Source: Calliopum simillimum (taxonomy: Eukaryota; Arthropoda; Insecta; Diptera; Lauxaniidae). Taken from it: a DNA stretch of 64,000 nucleotides. The notes below the pieces were generated by a model. The model worked only from the letters and a program-made list of their open reading frames with translations, was not told the DNA's origin and searched no databases. Shown here in pieces: positions 10,562 through 22,274 of this stretch. The stretch spans positions 96,858,897-96,922,896 of the forward strand of contig OX638370.1 of NCBI GenBank assembly GCA_951812925.1. The letters are read 5' to 3'. The position numbers were made by a program, and so were the translations under genes. Each line of letters opens with the position of its first letter. Within the stretch, counting starts at the first letter, position 1.

Positions 10562-10816
10562 GAAATCCAATCCAGCTGCTGGCTGTGTATCAGCGCCGGT
10601 ATGAAAGGAACGGAAAATACCAATCTTGTTGGAATGCTGTGCTCTACTGCATCGAACAATGTAAAACAGCGGATTTTAACCAACAGCCAGCCAGCATATC
10701 GTATTCCAATCGATGATGCTGAAAGTAACAAGGCTACCAATGTACGAGTATTGTCGATGGAGAAGGAGTATTTCGGTACCGAAAAAATGGCCCCAATAAT
10801 TGAATACACGTCGTAG
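10562..10816 (+). CDS. Coding-like short frame, unknown (possible terminal exon)
   Basis: The frame opens right after CTGTAG, a possible splice acceptor ending at 10561, and runs to TAG at 10814; the first ATG is at 10601 (71 codons). Residue composition is balanced and protein-like, unlike the A/T-biased frames nearby: it includes NLVGMLCSTASNNVKQRI and YRIPIDDAESNKATNVRV, and ends MAPIIEYTS. No family is recognised and no domain can be placed. There is no TATA box close upstream and no clear poly(A) signal. It could be a terminal exon, a gene fragment or a mobile-element relic. Confidence 0.35.
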   Translation, partial: EIQSSCWLCISAGMKGTENTNLVGMLCSTASNNVKQRILTNSQPAYRIPIDDAESNKATNVRVLSMEKEYFGTEKMAPIIEYTS

Positions 10817-12469
10817 ACAAATGTTGATAAAGTATAAATTTAATGCAAACACACAGATGTACGTGACAAAATGCAAATTAATTTAAATGAGAGCAATGAT
10901 AAGCAATGAAGTAAAAGCAAAATGTGGAGTGTGACAGGTGAAGAATGTGCAAGAAATGGGAATACCTAAGAGAAGAGATAAATGGAGAGACTTCATTAAG
11001 GGACGGAAAACTAAATGAGCAAATGAAAATTACATGCAGAGTTTAGCAGATCTTTGTTAAGTTGCATAAAAAAAAAGACAAAAGAAAAGAAAAATGTTAG
11101 TTTAAAGTCTTAAAGTTTTCAGAAACCAGCCAGCAAAGTTTTTCAACAAGCCCTTGAATGCAGCTCATAAGCATAATTCTCTTTAAAATGGAAGGATATT
11201 TAAAAATCAGAAAAATCATGAAGGAAATTATAAAGCCATTCGTAAATATCGCAATTTAAGTAGGGATTATGACAAAGCAAGGTTCGCACTCTTAGACTTA
11301 TACTTCATAAATTTTTCGAGTTATAAATCAACTTAATGAAGACAAAAATGGGTCAATTAAAAAATTCAATTCAAAATAATAAAAAAATTGGTTTAATATC
11401 ATACTGCCATTTGCTTTAATTAGTATTCACAAAAAACGTTGGCGGAAGTTTCACCAACGAATGAGTGCACGACGAAAAAAAAAAATTTTGTTCCGGTACC
11501 CATGTTAATTGCGCCATTTCCGCACAACAAATACAACGAAATACAACACAAAAAGCAGAGAGAGTAAACAGAATTTTCGTAGTGGAAGTTAGGCGAGGAA
11601 GCATAGACGAGAAGAAGAAAACGAAAAAATAACACTCGAAATCTCAAGTGACAACACACATTAAAGCGGCGAGGAATTAATTTTCCATTTCGAAAATTTG
11701 CGCGTATACTTTCAGGCGTTTCGCCAGCGTACTCAACAAAATCAAGCCACAGCATAGAAATATAAAACAACAGCATTGTTTATTACACTCTAGCTATTTT
11801 TTGTTGTAATAGTTGCTGTTGTAATTGTTGTTGTAACTTTTGTTGTTGTTGTCATTGCACTGATTGCAAGAACTGTGATTCCTAGTGCTCCTAAAACAGT
11901 GATTGCTGCTTGTTTTCGTGAAAAAAAGCACTGCATACTTTTGGGAGTACAAGAATTAAGTTGCTGCATATTTATTTTGGTGTTTTTTTCGCTATCTATG
12001 TATGTGTGAGCGAGGTGTTATTTTTCAAGCACTTACTTATTGTTGCTGATGGCACTTGTTCGTTTCGTGCTTTTATTTTAGAGGTTTCTTGTTCATAATC
12101 TCTTATTTCTACTTACAGTCGTCAACTCTATTTTTCTCAGTCTGTTGATGTTGTTTCTTATTTTTTAAGCTTTTTGAATTGCTTTGCTATTGTTAAGGGC
12201 GTCAAGGGTGTCAAGTAAAATGACACTTAAATCTCTCGAAATTGTTAATAAAAAAGAAATGGCAAAATAAACAAAAAAACACAATAAAAAGTCCACGGTA
12301 TGTAGTTGAAATAAAAATAAAAAAAAGTTCGTCACACCCTTGCGTAGGTCAAGAAATTTGACAAGCTGTCTGTGTGTCTAAGTGGTTATAAAGAGGGGTA
12401 ACATTTCAAACAATAGGGAAAAAGGTGTCTTAAGTGATTGAAAGAAGACTTTGAAGAAATTTATGTTGC
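10817..12469. other. Non-coding stretch
   Basis: No supportable gene. It contains TTGTTGTTG-rich sequence at 11790-11870, typical of fly regulatory or intronic DNA. The minus-strand frames at 11416-11776 are hydrophobic and overlapping, and are not accepted. Confidence 0.5.
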
Positions 12470-12471
12470 AA

Positions 12472-13556
12472 CCCAGGATCCGTAACGGGTTCGTATTTTC
12501 GTACTTTTTATCCGTTACGGAATCCGTTTCGTATCCGTTACTGATCCGTTTGCGGGAAGGATTCCTAAAAAAAAAACGAATCGTTTTTTCTACTTTTATG
12601 GATGCGTTTCGAACCTGTAACGTACATCAAAAACGAATTCAAAATTGATTCGCTTTTAATAATGTTAATGCTGCTTATAAAAAAAAAGAAAAATGGTGAA
12701 GCGCTTATTTTTAATTAAAAAAAACAAAATAACAAGAAAAAAAAAATTACTAGCCCGGCCGGCCGGGAGTCGAACCCAGGCTCCCGGGGTATTACTCTTT
12801 CATACACAAGGCGTCAGACAACTAGGCTATTAACCGATATAATGTTGATTTATCTGATGAAGACTTATTTGATGTTGAGATTTAAAGTTTCTATATTAAA
12901 CAAATTTCTGTTGATTTTTTATAAGTATTCTGTGTTGTTTTTCTTCCCTTCTTTTGATAAAAAATGTTATATACTCAAATTTGGAATCAAAAACATTTTT
13001 TCAAACAGAGTTTGAAAAGTTTACAAAAAATCATACGCAATAAAATAAAAAGAAAAAAAAACATCAAAAATATTTTTTTTATCATCATTAAAATTAATTA
13101 AAGCAAATCCGTTTTTAGTTCGTATTTGAAGTATTTACGGAATCGAAACGGATTTGCCCAGGTTCGAATCCTACCAGAGGTGGATTTTTACCCTTTATTT
13201 TTCTTCCTTTTTTTCTTTTTATTATTTTTTAATTGCTAATAGGCGCATCAAAACGGTTTTTTTCTGTAAATATACAGCATTAACATATTTAAAAGCAAAT
13301 CCGTTTTGAATTCGTTTTTACATATGTTTCGGATTCGAAACGGGCCCGCACTGCGGAATTAATTTTTTTTTTTTAATCGCTAATAAGCGCTTCAAAATGT
13401 TTTTTTTTTTTTTATCTAAACAAAGCGTTTTGAATTCGTTTTTGATGTACGTTACGGGTTCGAAATGGATCCGTTACCGCGGATTACGTTTTTTATACCT
13501 TTATGAACTCGTAACGGATTCGAAACGGATCCTCATCCGTTTTTGTGCACATTGGG
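12472..13556 (+). mobile_element. CCCAGTG-family element, copy A (1085 bp)
   Basis: Starts CCCAGGATCC and ends GTGCACATTGGG, flanked by AA on both sides (12470-12471, 13557-13558), consistent with a 2 bp target duplication. It is filled with variants of GGTTCGAAACGGATCC and carries two tRNA-like B-box motifs, GGTTCGAATCC (near 13162) and GGGTTCGACTCCC (minus strand, near 12770). An inverted near-full copy lies at 27874-28970. No transposase is encoded, so it is nonautonomous. I cannot assign a superfamily. Confidence 0.85.
12751..12840 (-). ncRNA. tRNA-like (Pol III promoter-like) segment in copy A
   Basis: On the minus strand it has an A-box-like TAGCCTAGTTGTCTGA and, about 45 bases later, a B-box-like GGGTTCGACTCCC within a GC-rich stem. 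It lacks a matching 7 bp acceptor stem and a normal D arm, so it is not a functional tRNA gene. A paralogue is at 28579-28661. Confidence 0.4.
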
Positions 13557-13558
13557 AA

Positions 13559-13860
13559 AGAAAAATATTTTAGTATATAATTATTACAAAAGGACAAGTT
13601 TTTCACAGTCGAGTTCCGAATATATCCAAGGAAAGTCTATGTTTACAGCTTTCTTTCGGTTCTAAAGTAAAGCAATATTCAAAACAGCTACCAAATACAA
13701 CTAGATGTTCACTAACTATCAGATAAAACATTCCACATAATTGCATAAGCAACCAAACCTTCATATAGTGAAAAGAAATGTTGAGAAAAATTGAGAATGT
13801 TTTGCAGCGAAGCGTCACTTGTTAAGCGAGTGAAAAAAGAAATAAAAACAAATAGAAACA
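13559..13860. other. Non-coding spacer
   Basis: No gene seen. The minus-strand 71-codon frame at 13603 is not supported. GCGTCACTTG at about 13812 resembles the motif repeated at 36.2-36.8 kb. Confidence 0.5.
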
Positions 13861-13869
13861 AACAAAACA

Positions 13870-15612
13870 ACGAATATACGTAATTGGCTCAAGTACGGAA
13901 CCTTATTTATTTCAGGAAGCCTTTGAGAACCATGAAGAAAATTCTACCTAACGATGGTAGATGAAAAATATATGGAAAAGAGAAATAAATAACGATTAGA
14001 GGAAATACCAAGACAACAAGTTAGTGCCTAAAGTATGAGGATATGTTCATTTCAGAATGCTGTTGTGAGAACCATCAAGAAAATTCTACCTATCACCAGC
14101 AGATTAAAAATGAAGCGAATAGAGAAATAAATAACGAATTGAGGTAAAGACAAAACAACAAATAAATGGTTCAAGAACGAAGACATATTCATTTTGGACA
14201 GCTGTTGCGAGAATCATCGAGAAAACTACACCAAACGCCGACATATGTAGTGAATAGAGAAATACTTAAATAACGAATATAATAAAAGAAGAAAAAAACA
14301 ACTAAAAGAGTCAAGAACAAAGACATATTCATTCAAAGAATCATCGAGCAAATTATACCCAACGCCGCACAGTGTGAGATTTTGCCAATCTAGGACGTCA
14401 AAATGAAAAAAATAAAGTGCTTCAAAATCGATCATATTTTGTAATTCGTTAGAAAATACTCCAATTGTTACGAAAATAAGCATAAAAAGGAATAAAATAA
14501 ATGTCATTGGCATGATAACAGCTGTCGAACACATACTATTGAACAGCATGCAAAAACAAATTTTTAAACTTGCATCGATAACAAAACTTTGAACGATCAA
14601 ATTGAAGTTGTGCGCGTTTGTTTTTTGGCAAAAAGTTTTTTGCATTAAAGGTAAATACTTTCACTAAAAATTTTTACCATACACAACCCTTACATTTGCA
14701 CTTAAGTATTTTAATTAAATTATTTTATAATCAGCTAAAAGGTAAGACAAATTTCAAATATCTTGAATCTTTCATAGACTATAACTTACAAGTTGGGCGT
14801 GGTTAGGCTATGACAAAGCATACAGTTTGAGCATTCATACTCATAGAATCGATTTAAAAAATAAAATCTTGCCCATTTTTTGCCCAAAGGCTACTTTTTT
14901 TTACAATGACTGAAGTGTTATAATGAACATTTGTACTGAAATCATGAACAAAAAAATTTATGTTATCTCTTTTAATCACTCCCATTTTTTGACAGTAGTA
15001 TTCAGTTACCACTGAAATGGTAAATACAAATTTTCAAGTTGATATCTTCATTACAACCAATTTTTTTCAATTTTCTTTTACAAAAAAAGGCACATTTGTA
15101 CGGGAGGTGTAAGTAGATTTTGTCCGATTTTATTCATCTCTGAACCAAACTTAAGCATAAAGAATTAAAATTGAATTTTGACGTCCTAGATTGGCAAAAT
15201 CTCACTCTGTGCGCCGGCAGATGAAAAAAAAAATATATTGATTAGAGAAATAAATAACGAAAAGAAAGAAATAATAAAACGCGTACCAAGGTATATTAAT
15301 TTCAGCTATTTCGAAAACCATCAGGATAGTTCCACCTAACGCCGGTAGATTAAAAATATACCAAATAGAGAAATAAACAAGGAACAGATAAGCAGACAAA
15401 AAACAAGCAATATGCTCAGGAAGCGGTTGCGAGAATCATCGAGAAAATTCCACCTAACGCCTGCAGATAACAATTTAAGCGAATAGATAAATAAATAAAT
15501 AAACAATGAGTCCAACAATGTCAAATTAGAAGACATGAATTTCAGAAAGCTTTGCAGCAAGAACCATCGGGAAAATTCCACCTAACGCCAACAAATGAAA
15601 AATGTAAAAAAT
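13870..15612. repeat. ~140 bp satellite-like tandem array, about 7 units
   Basis: Units share TTTCAG..AGC, GCGAGAATCATCGAGAAAAT, CCACCTAACGCC and AGAGAAATAAATAACGA. Copies sit near 13915, 14055, 14190, 14325, 15300, 15420 and 15540. The array is interrupted at 14368-15211 by a later insertion. Several units have TATTTCAG or ATTTCAG, which looks like a splice acceptor but repeats with the unit. Confidence 0.85.
14368..15211. mobile_element. Transib-like nonautonomous element (844 bp)
   Basis: Ends are CACAGTGTGAGATTTTGCC and its inverse (with CACAGAG at the right), matching over about 37 bp. A 5 bp duplication, CGCCG, flanks it (14363-14367 and 15212-15216). Removing the element and one CGCCG restores AACGCCGGCAGATG, exactly the sequence expected of the surrounding satellite. 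Known: Transib elements have CACWRTG ends and 5 bp GC-rich target duplications. No transposase is seen inside; the 139-codon minus-strand frame at its left end is not similar to one. Confidence 0.75.
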
Positions 15613-15878
15613 GTGTGTTTAAAGTCTATACAATTCAGTGGACTATGAGTACGTGGAGCCATTTTTAGGTTATAAATTAGTAACAGCCAAAGTATTTGAG
15701 GTCAACTTATAAAATTCGATATCTCAAATTTTATTAGTGGGATCTATCCTTGGTCCGATCAAGAAAACGCCAATTTGCTTTATAGCTCAATTTTCGTGAA
15801 AATTTAAACTATATTTGGTATCTGAAATATTGCTCCTAAGCAAATACACTATGCAAAAAATTTTAAAAAAATTTGATA
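15613..15878. other. Non-coding spacer
   Basis: AT-rich, no gene or repeat recognised. Confidence 0.5.
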
Positions 15879-16914
15879 GGGACAAGGCTTGGCTATACTG
15901 GGAAGATAGCCCTACCATAGCTGAGTAAGACGCCCAATGTTTTTATCAATTTCTAAAGTTTTTGTTAGAGGCTCTTGAGCTTTCGATCCATAGCTTCTGT
16001 ACTGTTCCAGAAACCTTTATTTATTTTACTAAAATTATATCCAAATGTATAACAAGTATCTTTTTCAAACATACTATGTCAATAAATTTTATACAAGTGG
16101 GAATATGATGTATAATGTATTCGGTCTTTTTTAGTTTTTTGACCATAACTCACAAAATATCAATTTCTCAAAAAAACTTTCTAATTGAAAATTGTTTTAG
16201 ACCATGAATTAAATGAATTTTTTAAACACTCAAGATGGGATTCGGTGGTTAAATGTGAATTTTCGGCTGTTGAACGCCTTCAGTCGGCAAAACGGTTTTT
16301 TACTCAAAAGCTAAGCATTGTACAAAAAAAGCGTTTAAGACATAAAGTGCTTAGAATCGTCCAAGAAATGTGAGTTTTTTGAGACATTTTTAAAGTTTCT
16401 TTTTTTTATAATTTTTGAAAAATTTTAAAATGTCTCAAAAAATTTTGAAAAAATTCACACGTATTTTTTAAAACTTTCTAAGCATTTTAGGGCTAATACA
16501 CTTTCTTCGTACGATGCATCGCTTTTGAGTTAAAAAATCGATTTGTCGACCGAAGGCGTTCAACAGCCGAAAATTCTCATTTAACCACCGAATCCTATCT
16601 TAAATATTTTGAAAATTCATGTATTTTACCGTCTAGTGCAATTTTGCAAGAAAACATTTTTGTGGAAAATTTATGTTTTGTGAGTTTTGGTCCAAAAACT
16701 AAAATAGACTGAACATTTTACATCATAATATCCAATGTACATATAAGATTTCTTGACATAGTTTGCTGCAGAAACTATGTATTGAAAATTCAAGTCTCTA
16801 ACAAAAACTTTAGAGGTCGATAAAAACCGTTATGCAGCTAATTTTGCAAAACCCATCGAGGGTTTTACTCAGCTATAGTCGGGCTATCGTCCCAGTATAG
16901 CCAAGTCTTGTTCC
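15879..16914. mobile_element. Foldback/MITE-like element (1036 bp, long imperfect inverted repeats)
   Basis: The left end GGACAAGGCTTGGCTATACTGGGA is inverted at the right end (TCCCAGTATAGCCAAGTCTTGTTCC). Inside, GATTCGGTGGTTAAATGTGAATTTTCGGCTGTTGAACGCC-type text (16239-16280) is inverted at 16550-16595, so most of the element folds on itself around about 16440. No coding capacity and no clear target duplication. A partial relative is near 46100-46190. Confidence 0.7.
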
Positions 16915-17180
16915 TAATTTTGCTGTTGCCCAGTGATATAAAACAAAACGTTAGAGTGGATTTTCAGTAAAACTATATAATTTTTTTTGTGTTTTTTAAG
17001 AGATAATATTTGAAAAATCACCAAAAATAAAAACCATCAATTGAAATTTTAAACGATGACAGTCAAATGAAGATCACAACTAAACCCGAAATCAGTCCCT
17101 TGCATAAGTAACATCAATAGTTTCACAAAGTTTCCCCAACAGAAATATAAAGCGAAATCACAGATAACCTACTTACATAC
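16915..17180. other. Non-coding spacer
   Basis: AT-rich, no gene recognised. Confidence 0.5.
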
Positions 17181-17183
17181 TTA

Positions 17184-17310
17184 GGGCCAATTTCACAATG
17201 TTCAGTTAAGTCTTAACTGGAACTTTAACTGGCACTTTGACATTAAATTTCATACAAAACTTTTATTTATCTGGAAGTTAAATTTTAACTGAACATTGTG
17301 AAATTGGCCC
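17184..17310. mobile_element. Harbinger-type MITE (127 bp)
   Basis: Terminal inverted repeats begin GGGCCAATTTCACAATGTTC and are matched exactly at the right end. TTA flanks both sides (17181-17183, 17311-17313). A 3 bp TWA duplication with GGG/GGC ends is the PIF/Harbinger (Tourist) signature. The interior has inverted TTAACTGG/CCAGTTAA. Confidence 0.85.
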
Positions 17311-17313
17311 TTA

Positions 17314-17973
17314 GTCATGAGAAATCAAAAAGCACAATGTACATACATATGTATCTAGATAAACAAAAAAATTGCCAGAGAAAAAAAGTTATCGAAAACA
17401 AATCTGAAATGCATTTCAATTTAGCTTTTGATTTGTAATGTTTTTTTTATTACCGCACACATTACAAACAGAGATAACAGAACCAATTCAAAAGATACAA
17501 ACAGAAAAATCGAAACGAAATTATCCATCAACACCAATCTTTGCAGAGATGCCTTTTCCTTTGAAGTCAATTTTCGATCTGGTGTATTTTCTCAAACAAA
17601 TTTTCATTTTCATTGCAATCAATGTCGGGAATATCAGACGCCAAGAGCATCAACGCCGTTATAGAGCCATAGCCACATTTAATCAGGGTCAATTGTGGGG
17701 CGTAACGAAATGGATTGAAGTCATGAAACGCATGAATGTGTGCGATAGATACAAAGTTAAGTAAACAAAATAGCTTTGCGTAGATAGATATTGCATTCGA
17801 TTTGCTTGCTTGCCTGCTTTCTTGCTTATTTATCCGCCATGCTTGCGACAATGCATAGATACAGTTAATGTAGCTAATAGATACATAAAAGCGGCGAGTA
17901 ATATCTATAACTTTTTGTCGTGCCACAATTGCTATATGGATATACGAGTAAAAAGCAAAATACGCTTTTCTCT

Positions 17974-18012
<39 letters not shown>

Positions 18013-19145
18013 TTTTTTGTGGAGGGCGCTTTTATCAACAATTGATGGGCGTCGAAATTTATTGTGATGAACTCATAAAATTATGAATTATATGTGAAAA
18101 TGCTATCAAGCGAAGTGATAATTTTATCATTCAGAGTAAGTGATAATTAGAAACAGAGTTAAATCTATAATATGCTTAAGTACTATGGTCTCCAAAGTTG
18201 TTTAAGAAAATTTCAACATAGTGGACTCAAATGAAAAATTTGTGAAATGCGGAAATTGAGCTTAGACATTTTTTCTTCGGAAAATTCCTAAAATTCAAAA
18301 ATTTAAAAAAACCGAATAGTGGTTCTAATATAGAAAAAAAGTATTTTTTTTTTTTTTTAATTTATACAATTCAATTTCTTACATGATCTTTGAGACACTC
18401 AAATCGAATATGAAACTTATTTTTTCGTAAGTTCTGTAGTTTTGAAGATATTGTCCAATTAAGGTGTAAAATAAAGATACTAAATGGAATTTTCAATATC
18501 TCCAAAAGTACAAACCTAAGATCTAATATTTTATCAGCTTGAAATCAATATACAATGTTGAACAGTTTAAATTTTGAGGATCATGAAAAAATGGGGGTAT
18601 TGAACCAGAGGACCAACTATACAAAAAATCTTGAGCACGCAAAAATTCTGCACCTTTATATGCCAAATATCGTTATGAAACTTAATGCATGGATAAAACT
18701 TCGAAAAACGACGCACAAATGGAACGCTAAGGGGAGAGGGCTTCAACTGCATATGAAAGAACCCTAAAAATGCTACATCACCAGCTATCATCGTGAAGCT
18801 TGTTACATGGTTCGCTATTTTTAGTATATTTAATAAATATCATAAGAGAAGTGAAAGGGATATGACAAGGGGGTTTGTAGACTCTCTATATTGAAGCACA
18901 TTTAAAATGTTATATTTCAACATTTATGGCAGGTATCAATCTGAAACTTGATGTTTTTGGTATATTGCAAGGGTGTCAGCATTTCAAAATCACTAAGCCA
19001 AGCACAGTCAGCGTAGAATTTTGGCTCGTCTACAAGAAACACAATATTTTTGGATGTTTTCCAAATTTCTGGGAAGTACAACACCAACGAAAAATTGTTT
19101 TTGGTGCGTTTAGGCTCGTTTGTGTTGTTGCTTGCGTAGAACAAA
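17314..19145. other. Non-coding stretch with poly(T) tract
   Basis: No gene supported. A poly(T) run of about 33 bases lies at 17979-18011. Overlapping frames at 17428-17926 on both strands show no domain. AGGGCGC at 18024 follows the poly(T) run. Confidence 0.5.
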
Positions 19146-19957
19146 ATAAAAAATAAAACAATAAAAAAAAATAACAAGCAAAAAGAACAAAAAAAAAAAA
19201 AAAAAAAAAAAACAAAAAAAACACAAAACAAAAAACAAAAAAAAACAAAAAAAAATAACCAAAAAAAAATAACCAAAAAAAAACAAAAAAAAACAAAAAA
19301 AAAACAGCCAAAAAAACACAAGCAAAAAGAACAAAACAAAAAACACAAGCAAAATGAACAAAAAAGAAACACAAAACAAAAAGCAAAAGAAAAAACAAAA
19401 AACAAAAAACAAAACAAAAAACAAAACAAAAAACAAAAGAAAAAACAAAACAAAAAACAAGAAACAAGAAACAAGAAACAAGAAACAAGAAACAAGAAAC
19501 AAGAAACAAGAAACAAGAAACAAGAAACAAGAAACAAGAAACAAGAAACACGAAACAAAACAAAACATAAATAAATAATATAAAAAATAGAAGAAAAAAC
19601 ACAAAACAGAAAAAAAAACAAAAAACAGAAGAAAAAATAAAAAACAAAACAAAAAACAAAAAAACAAAAAACAAAAAAACAAAAAACAAAAGAAAAAACA
19701 AAACCAAAAGAAAAACAAAAGAAACAACAAAAAACAAAAGAAAAAACCAAAGATAAATCAAAAGAAAACAAAAAAAAAAATAAAAAACAAAAGAAACAAT
19801 AAAAAATACAACAAAAAACAAAAAATAACAAAAAAAACAAAACAAAAACAAAAAAAAACAAAAAAAAAACAAAAAAACAAAAAAAACAAAAAAAAACAAA
19901 AAAAAAAGCAAAAAAAACAAAAAAAAACAAAAAAAAAACAAAAAAAAAACAAAAAGT
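19146..19957. repeat. A/C-only low-complexity tract, with (AAACAAG)n inside
   Basis: About 800 bp made almost entirely of A and C on the plus strand with occasional G. It includes a perfect (AAACAAG)n heptamer run at about 19459-19550 and many CAAAAAA units. The long Phe/Val/Cys frames on the minus strand (up to 337 codons) are translations of this tract, not genes. Confidence 0.95.
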
Positions 19958-19959
19958 CG

Positions 19960-21930
19960 AACCAAAATTGGCTGACAGCCTTGGTACACAAATACAAAAA
20001 AAAAAAGAAAACCCAAGCTACTTTATTTCTGATAGCTACCATCATTATAAAGCTTAAAACATGGACGTATATTATATTTACAAAACACCAGGCGAAAAGT
20101 GAAAGGGTTACGATACGTTCGACCTTTTCAACATTTTTAATAATTTTCGACATTTATCGACATTATCTTTTCATAGTATTTAATATTCTTTGACTTTTTC
20201 GATAACTTGCAAAACGAATAATTTTTTCACTTCAGTTTTTTGTTCCCAATATTAATCTCCACTTTCCGATTTAAAAACTATGTATTACTTTTCACTGATC
20301 ACTTGATTCACTTTTCCAATATTTTTGGGAACTTTTACATGTTTTTTGGCTTTGTCCAAAGTTTTTAATTCTACTCCAGAGTGTCCGATTTTATAGTTTT
20401 CCATGGTTGTTTTGGGAGTATTCAGCAGATCAAAGATGATGAAAGAAATCAACATTCCGGGTTTTTAAAAGGAACTAAGCCTGAATTTACAAGTTTTTTA
20501 GAGCAAATTTTTTTTTTTTCTCAGTCTAAACAGAATATATTACTCAAACGCGAAAACTATACAAACCACAACATTTTAAAACAGCTCCTTAAAAAACGAA
20601 TCTCTTTGTTAAAATAAAATTTAATAAAAGTATAAATAATAATGATGAAAAAAAAAAAAAATCTTGTTGAATAAACAGAAAATTTACGATTCATATCGAA
20701 CTTGTCACACAAAGCATAATCTTTGAATAATATTTTGTTTTTTGAGAAAGGTCAAATAAAACATATTTCCCTTAAAAGAAATGCATAATTTAAAATCAAA
20801 GACATATGCAGAGTAAGCAGCATCAGCAGCAACACACAGGAGAGCAACAAACCAAATTTTTTCTTGTTGACAGGTCCCTGAGGGCATTGAGCTTACTTAC
20901 TTTTATTTCGTATGTCCTTTTTAATGATTTTTTTTTTTATTTATTTTTTTCTTCTATTTTCTGCAGAACCGGCTTTTTTGTGTAATACTGCTTATTAAGT
21001 TTGTTTTTTTTTTTTTTTTCTTTTTTTGACTAATTTTTATGTACAATTTATTTGAATATACAAAGGAAAACAGGAAACACTGAGAAAAACAACAACAACT
21101 AAAAACCCTATATGAGCCCGCATTATATGATATCCTTTTTGAATTCACTTGTTATCCCTACTGTCGGCCAACATGTCCGCCTATTTGTTTGTTTGTGTGC
21201 AAAGTTTCATGTAAAACAGAAAGCAGAAAAATAAACAAAAATTTGCATAAAACGAAATGAGAGAAATAAAAAAGAAAAAAACAGAAGCGAACGAAAAATC
21301 ACAAATAAGCAGAAAATGCAAAAACAAAAAGCAAACAAAAAATCAAAGGCCAAAAGGAGAATGGAATCAACAACTACAACCAAAAAAAAGGGATGTATTT
21401 ATTTGATAAAACAAAGTGCATGGTCGTCGTGTTGGTCGAGAAAAGGTGAAATTGTGGGCGTTTCGGGATATTGGTCAGAGGGAGCAAAACAACAAAAAGT
21501 CAAGCTCAGCATTTCCTGCATAATTTACTCAGAAATTTGTTGTGCTGCGCGGTTCATTTGTGTTCATTTTCAGTTTATTTCATAAATAAACGAAACTTAA
21601 AATTGCAAAAATACCTCAGCACGTTTACCACCTTCACCTCGCCACGACCACAGTCTGTAGTCGTATTTGTTTGAGGTAAAAATGTGTAGAAATTTAAATT
21701 TTGAAAAAAAAAGTTTTTTTTTTACCTTTTTTCATTTTAAGTTTTTTCTTTGTTTTTACCGAATTTGTGGGAAAAACAAAATTTCAAACAAAATATGTAT
21801 ATAAAAGGTATTTATGTTATATGAAATCTTATTAAAATAATTTGTTTATGCTCTCGACATTTATGTGCCACAACAAAGCTGACTTTCTTTTTTTCTTCCT
21901 TTGTAAAGTTTTTTTTTGTTTTCTACTTTT
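19960..21930. other. Non-coding stretch
   Basis: No gene supported. A/T homopolymers occur at 20509-20519, 20648-20660 and 21006-21019, with AAAAACAAAAAGCAAAC-type low complexity at 21200-21390. Confidence 0.5.
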
Positions 21931-21933
21931 CTA

Positions 21934-21950
21934 CAACTAGAGGGCGCACT
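21934..21950 (+). promoter_or_regulatory. Candidate CTCF-type insulator site
   Basis: CAACTAGAGGGCGCACT fits the conserved AGRGGGCGC core bound by CTCF in flies and vertebrates. Similar sites lie at 26604 and 46257. Sequence match only. Confidence 0.3.
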
Positions 21951-22274
21951 GTGGTGGTGAGAAAATTGTTTGTATGCGGTCGAGAATGAGAAGTATTTTG
22001 ATGTTGTCGTCGTCGTCGATGATGTTGATGTTTGCGTAAATATTTTATGTACATTTTATACAAAAACAAAATTTTCATAATAAAGTCTGTTTGGGAAAAT
22101 TTTGATGAGCGTACAAATTATGCAAAATTCATGTGGTTTTTGTAGAAAATAAACACAGAAACAAAATTGAAAGAGTAAAAGGAGTAATGGCATAAAAATG
22201 TGGCAATACTTGGTAATGAGACTGCAAAATTTTTTAATTTTTTTGAATTTTTTTTTTCATTGACCTAAACTTTC
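21951..22274. other. Non-coding spacer
   Basis: Contains a short GTCGTCGTCGATGATGTTGATG run (about 22005-22031). No gene seen. Confidence 0.5.

Noticed and set aside
12751..12840. A functional tRNA gene
   Set aside because: B-box and A-box are present but no 7 bp acceptor stem, no proper D arm and no normal anticodon arm.
14226..14645. 139-codon minus-strand frame as a transposase of the Transib-like element
   Set aside because: It crosses the element's left end into the satellite and is hydrophobic and Cys/Phe-rich with no catalytic motif.
17428..17926. Overlapping 108- and 119-codon frames on opposite strands
   Set aside because: Mutually exclusive, no domain, no splice or promoter context.
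18917..20153. Very long minus-strand frames (up to 337 codons) rich in Phe, Cys, Val and Leu
   Set aside because: They are translations of an A/C-only low-complexity tract; three overlapping frames are open at once and composition is not protein-like.
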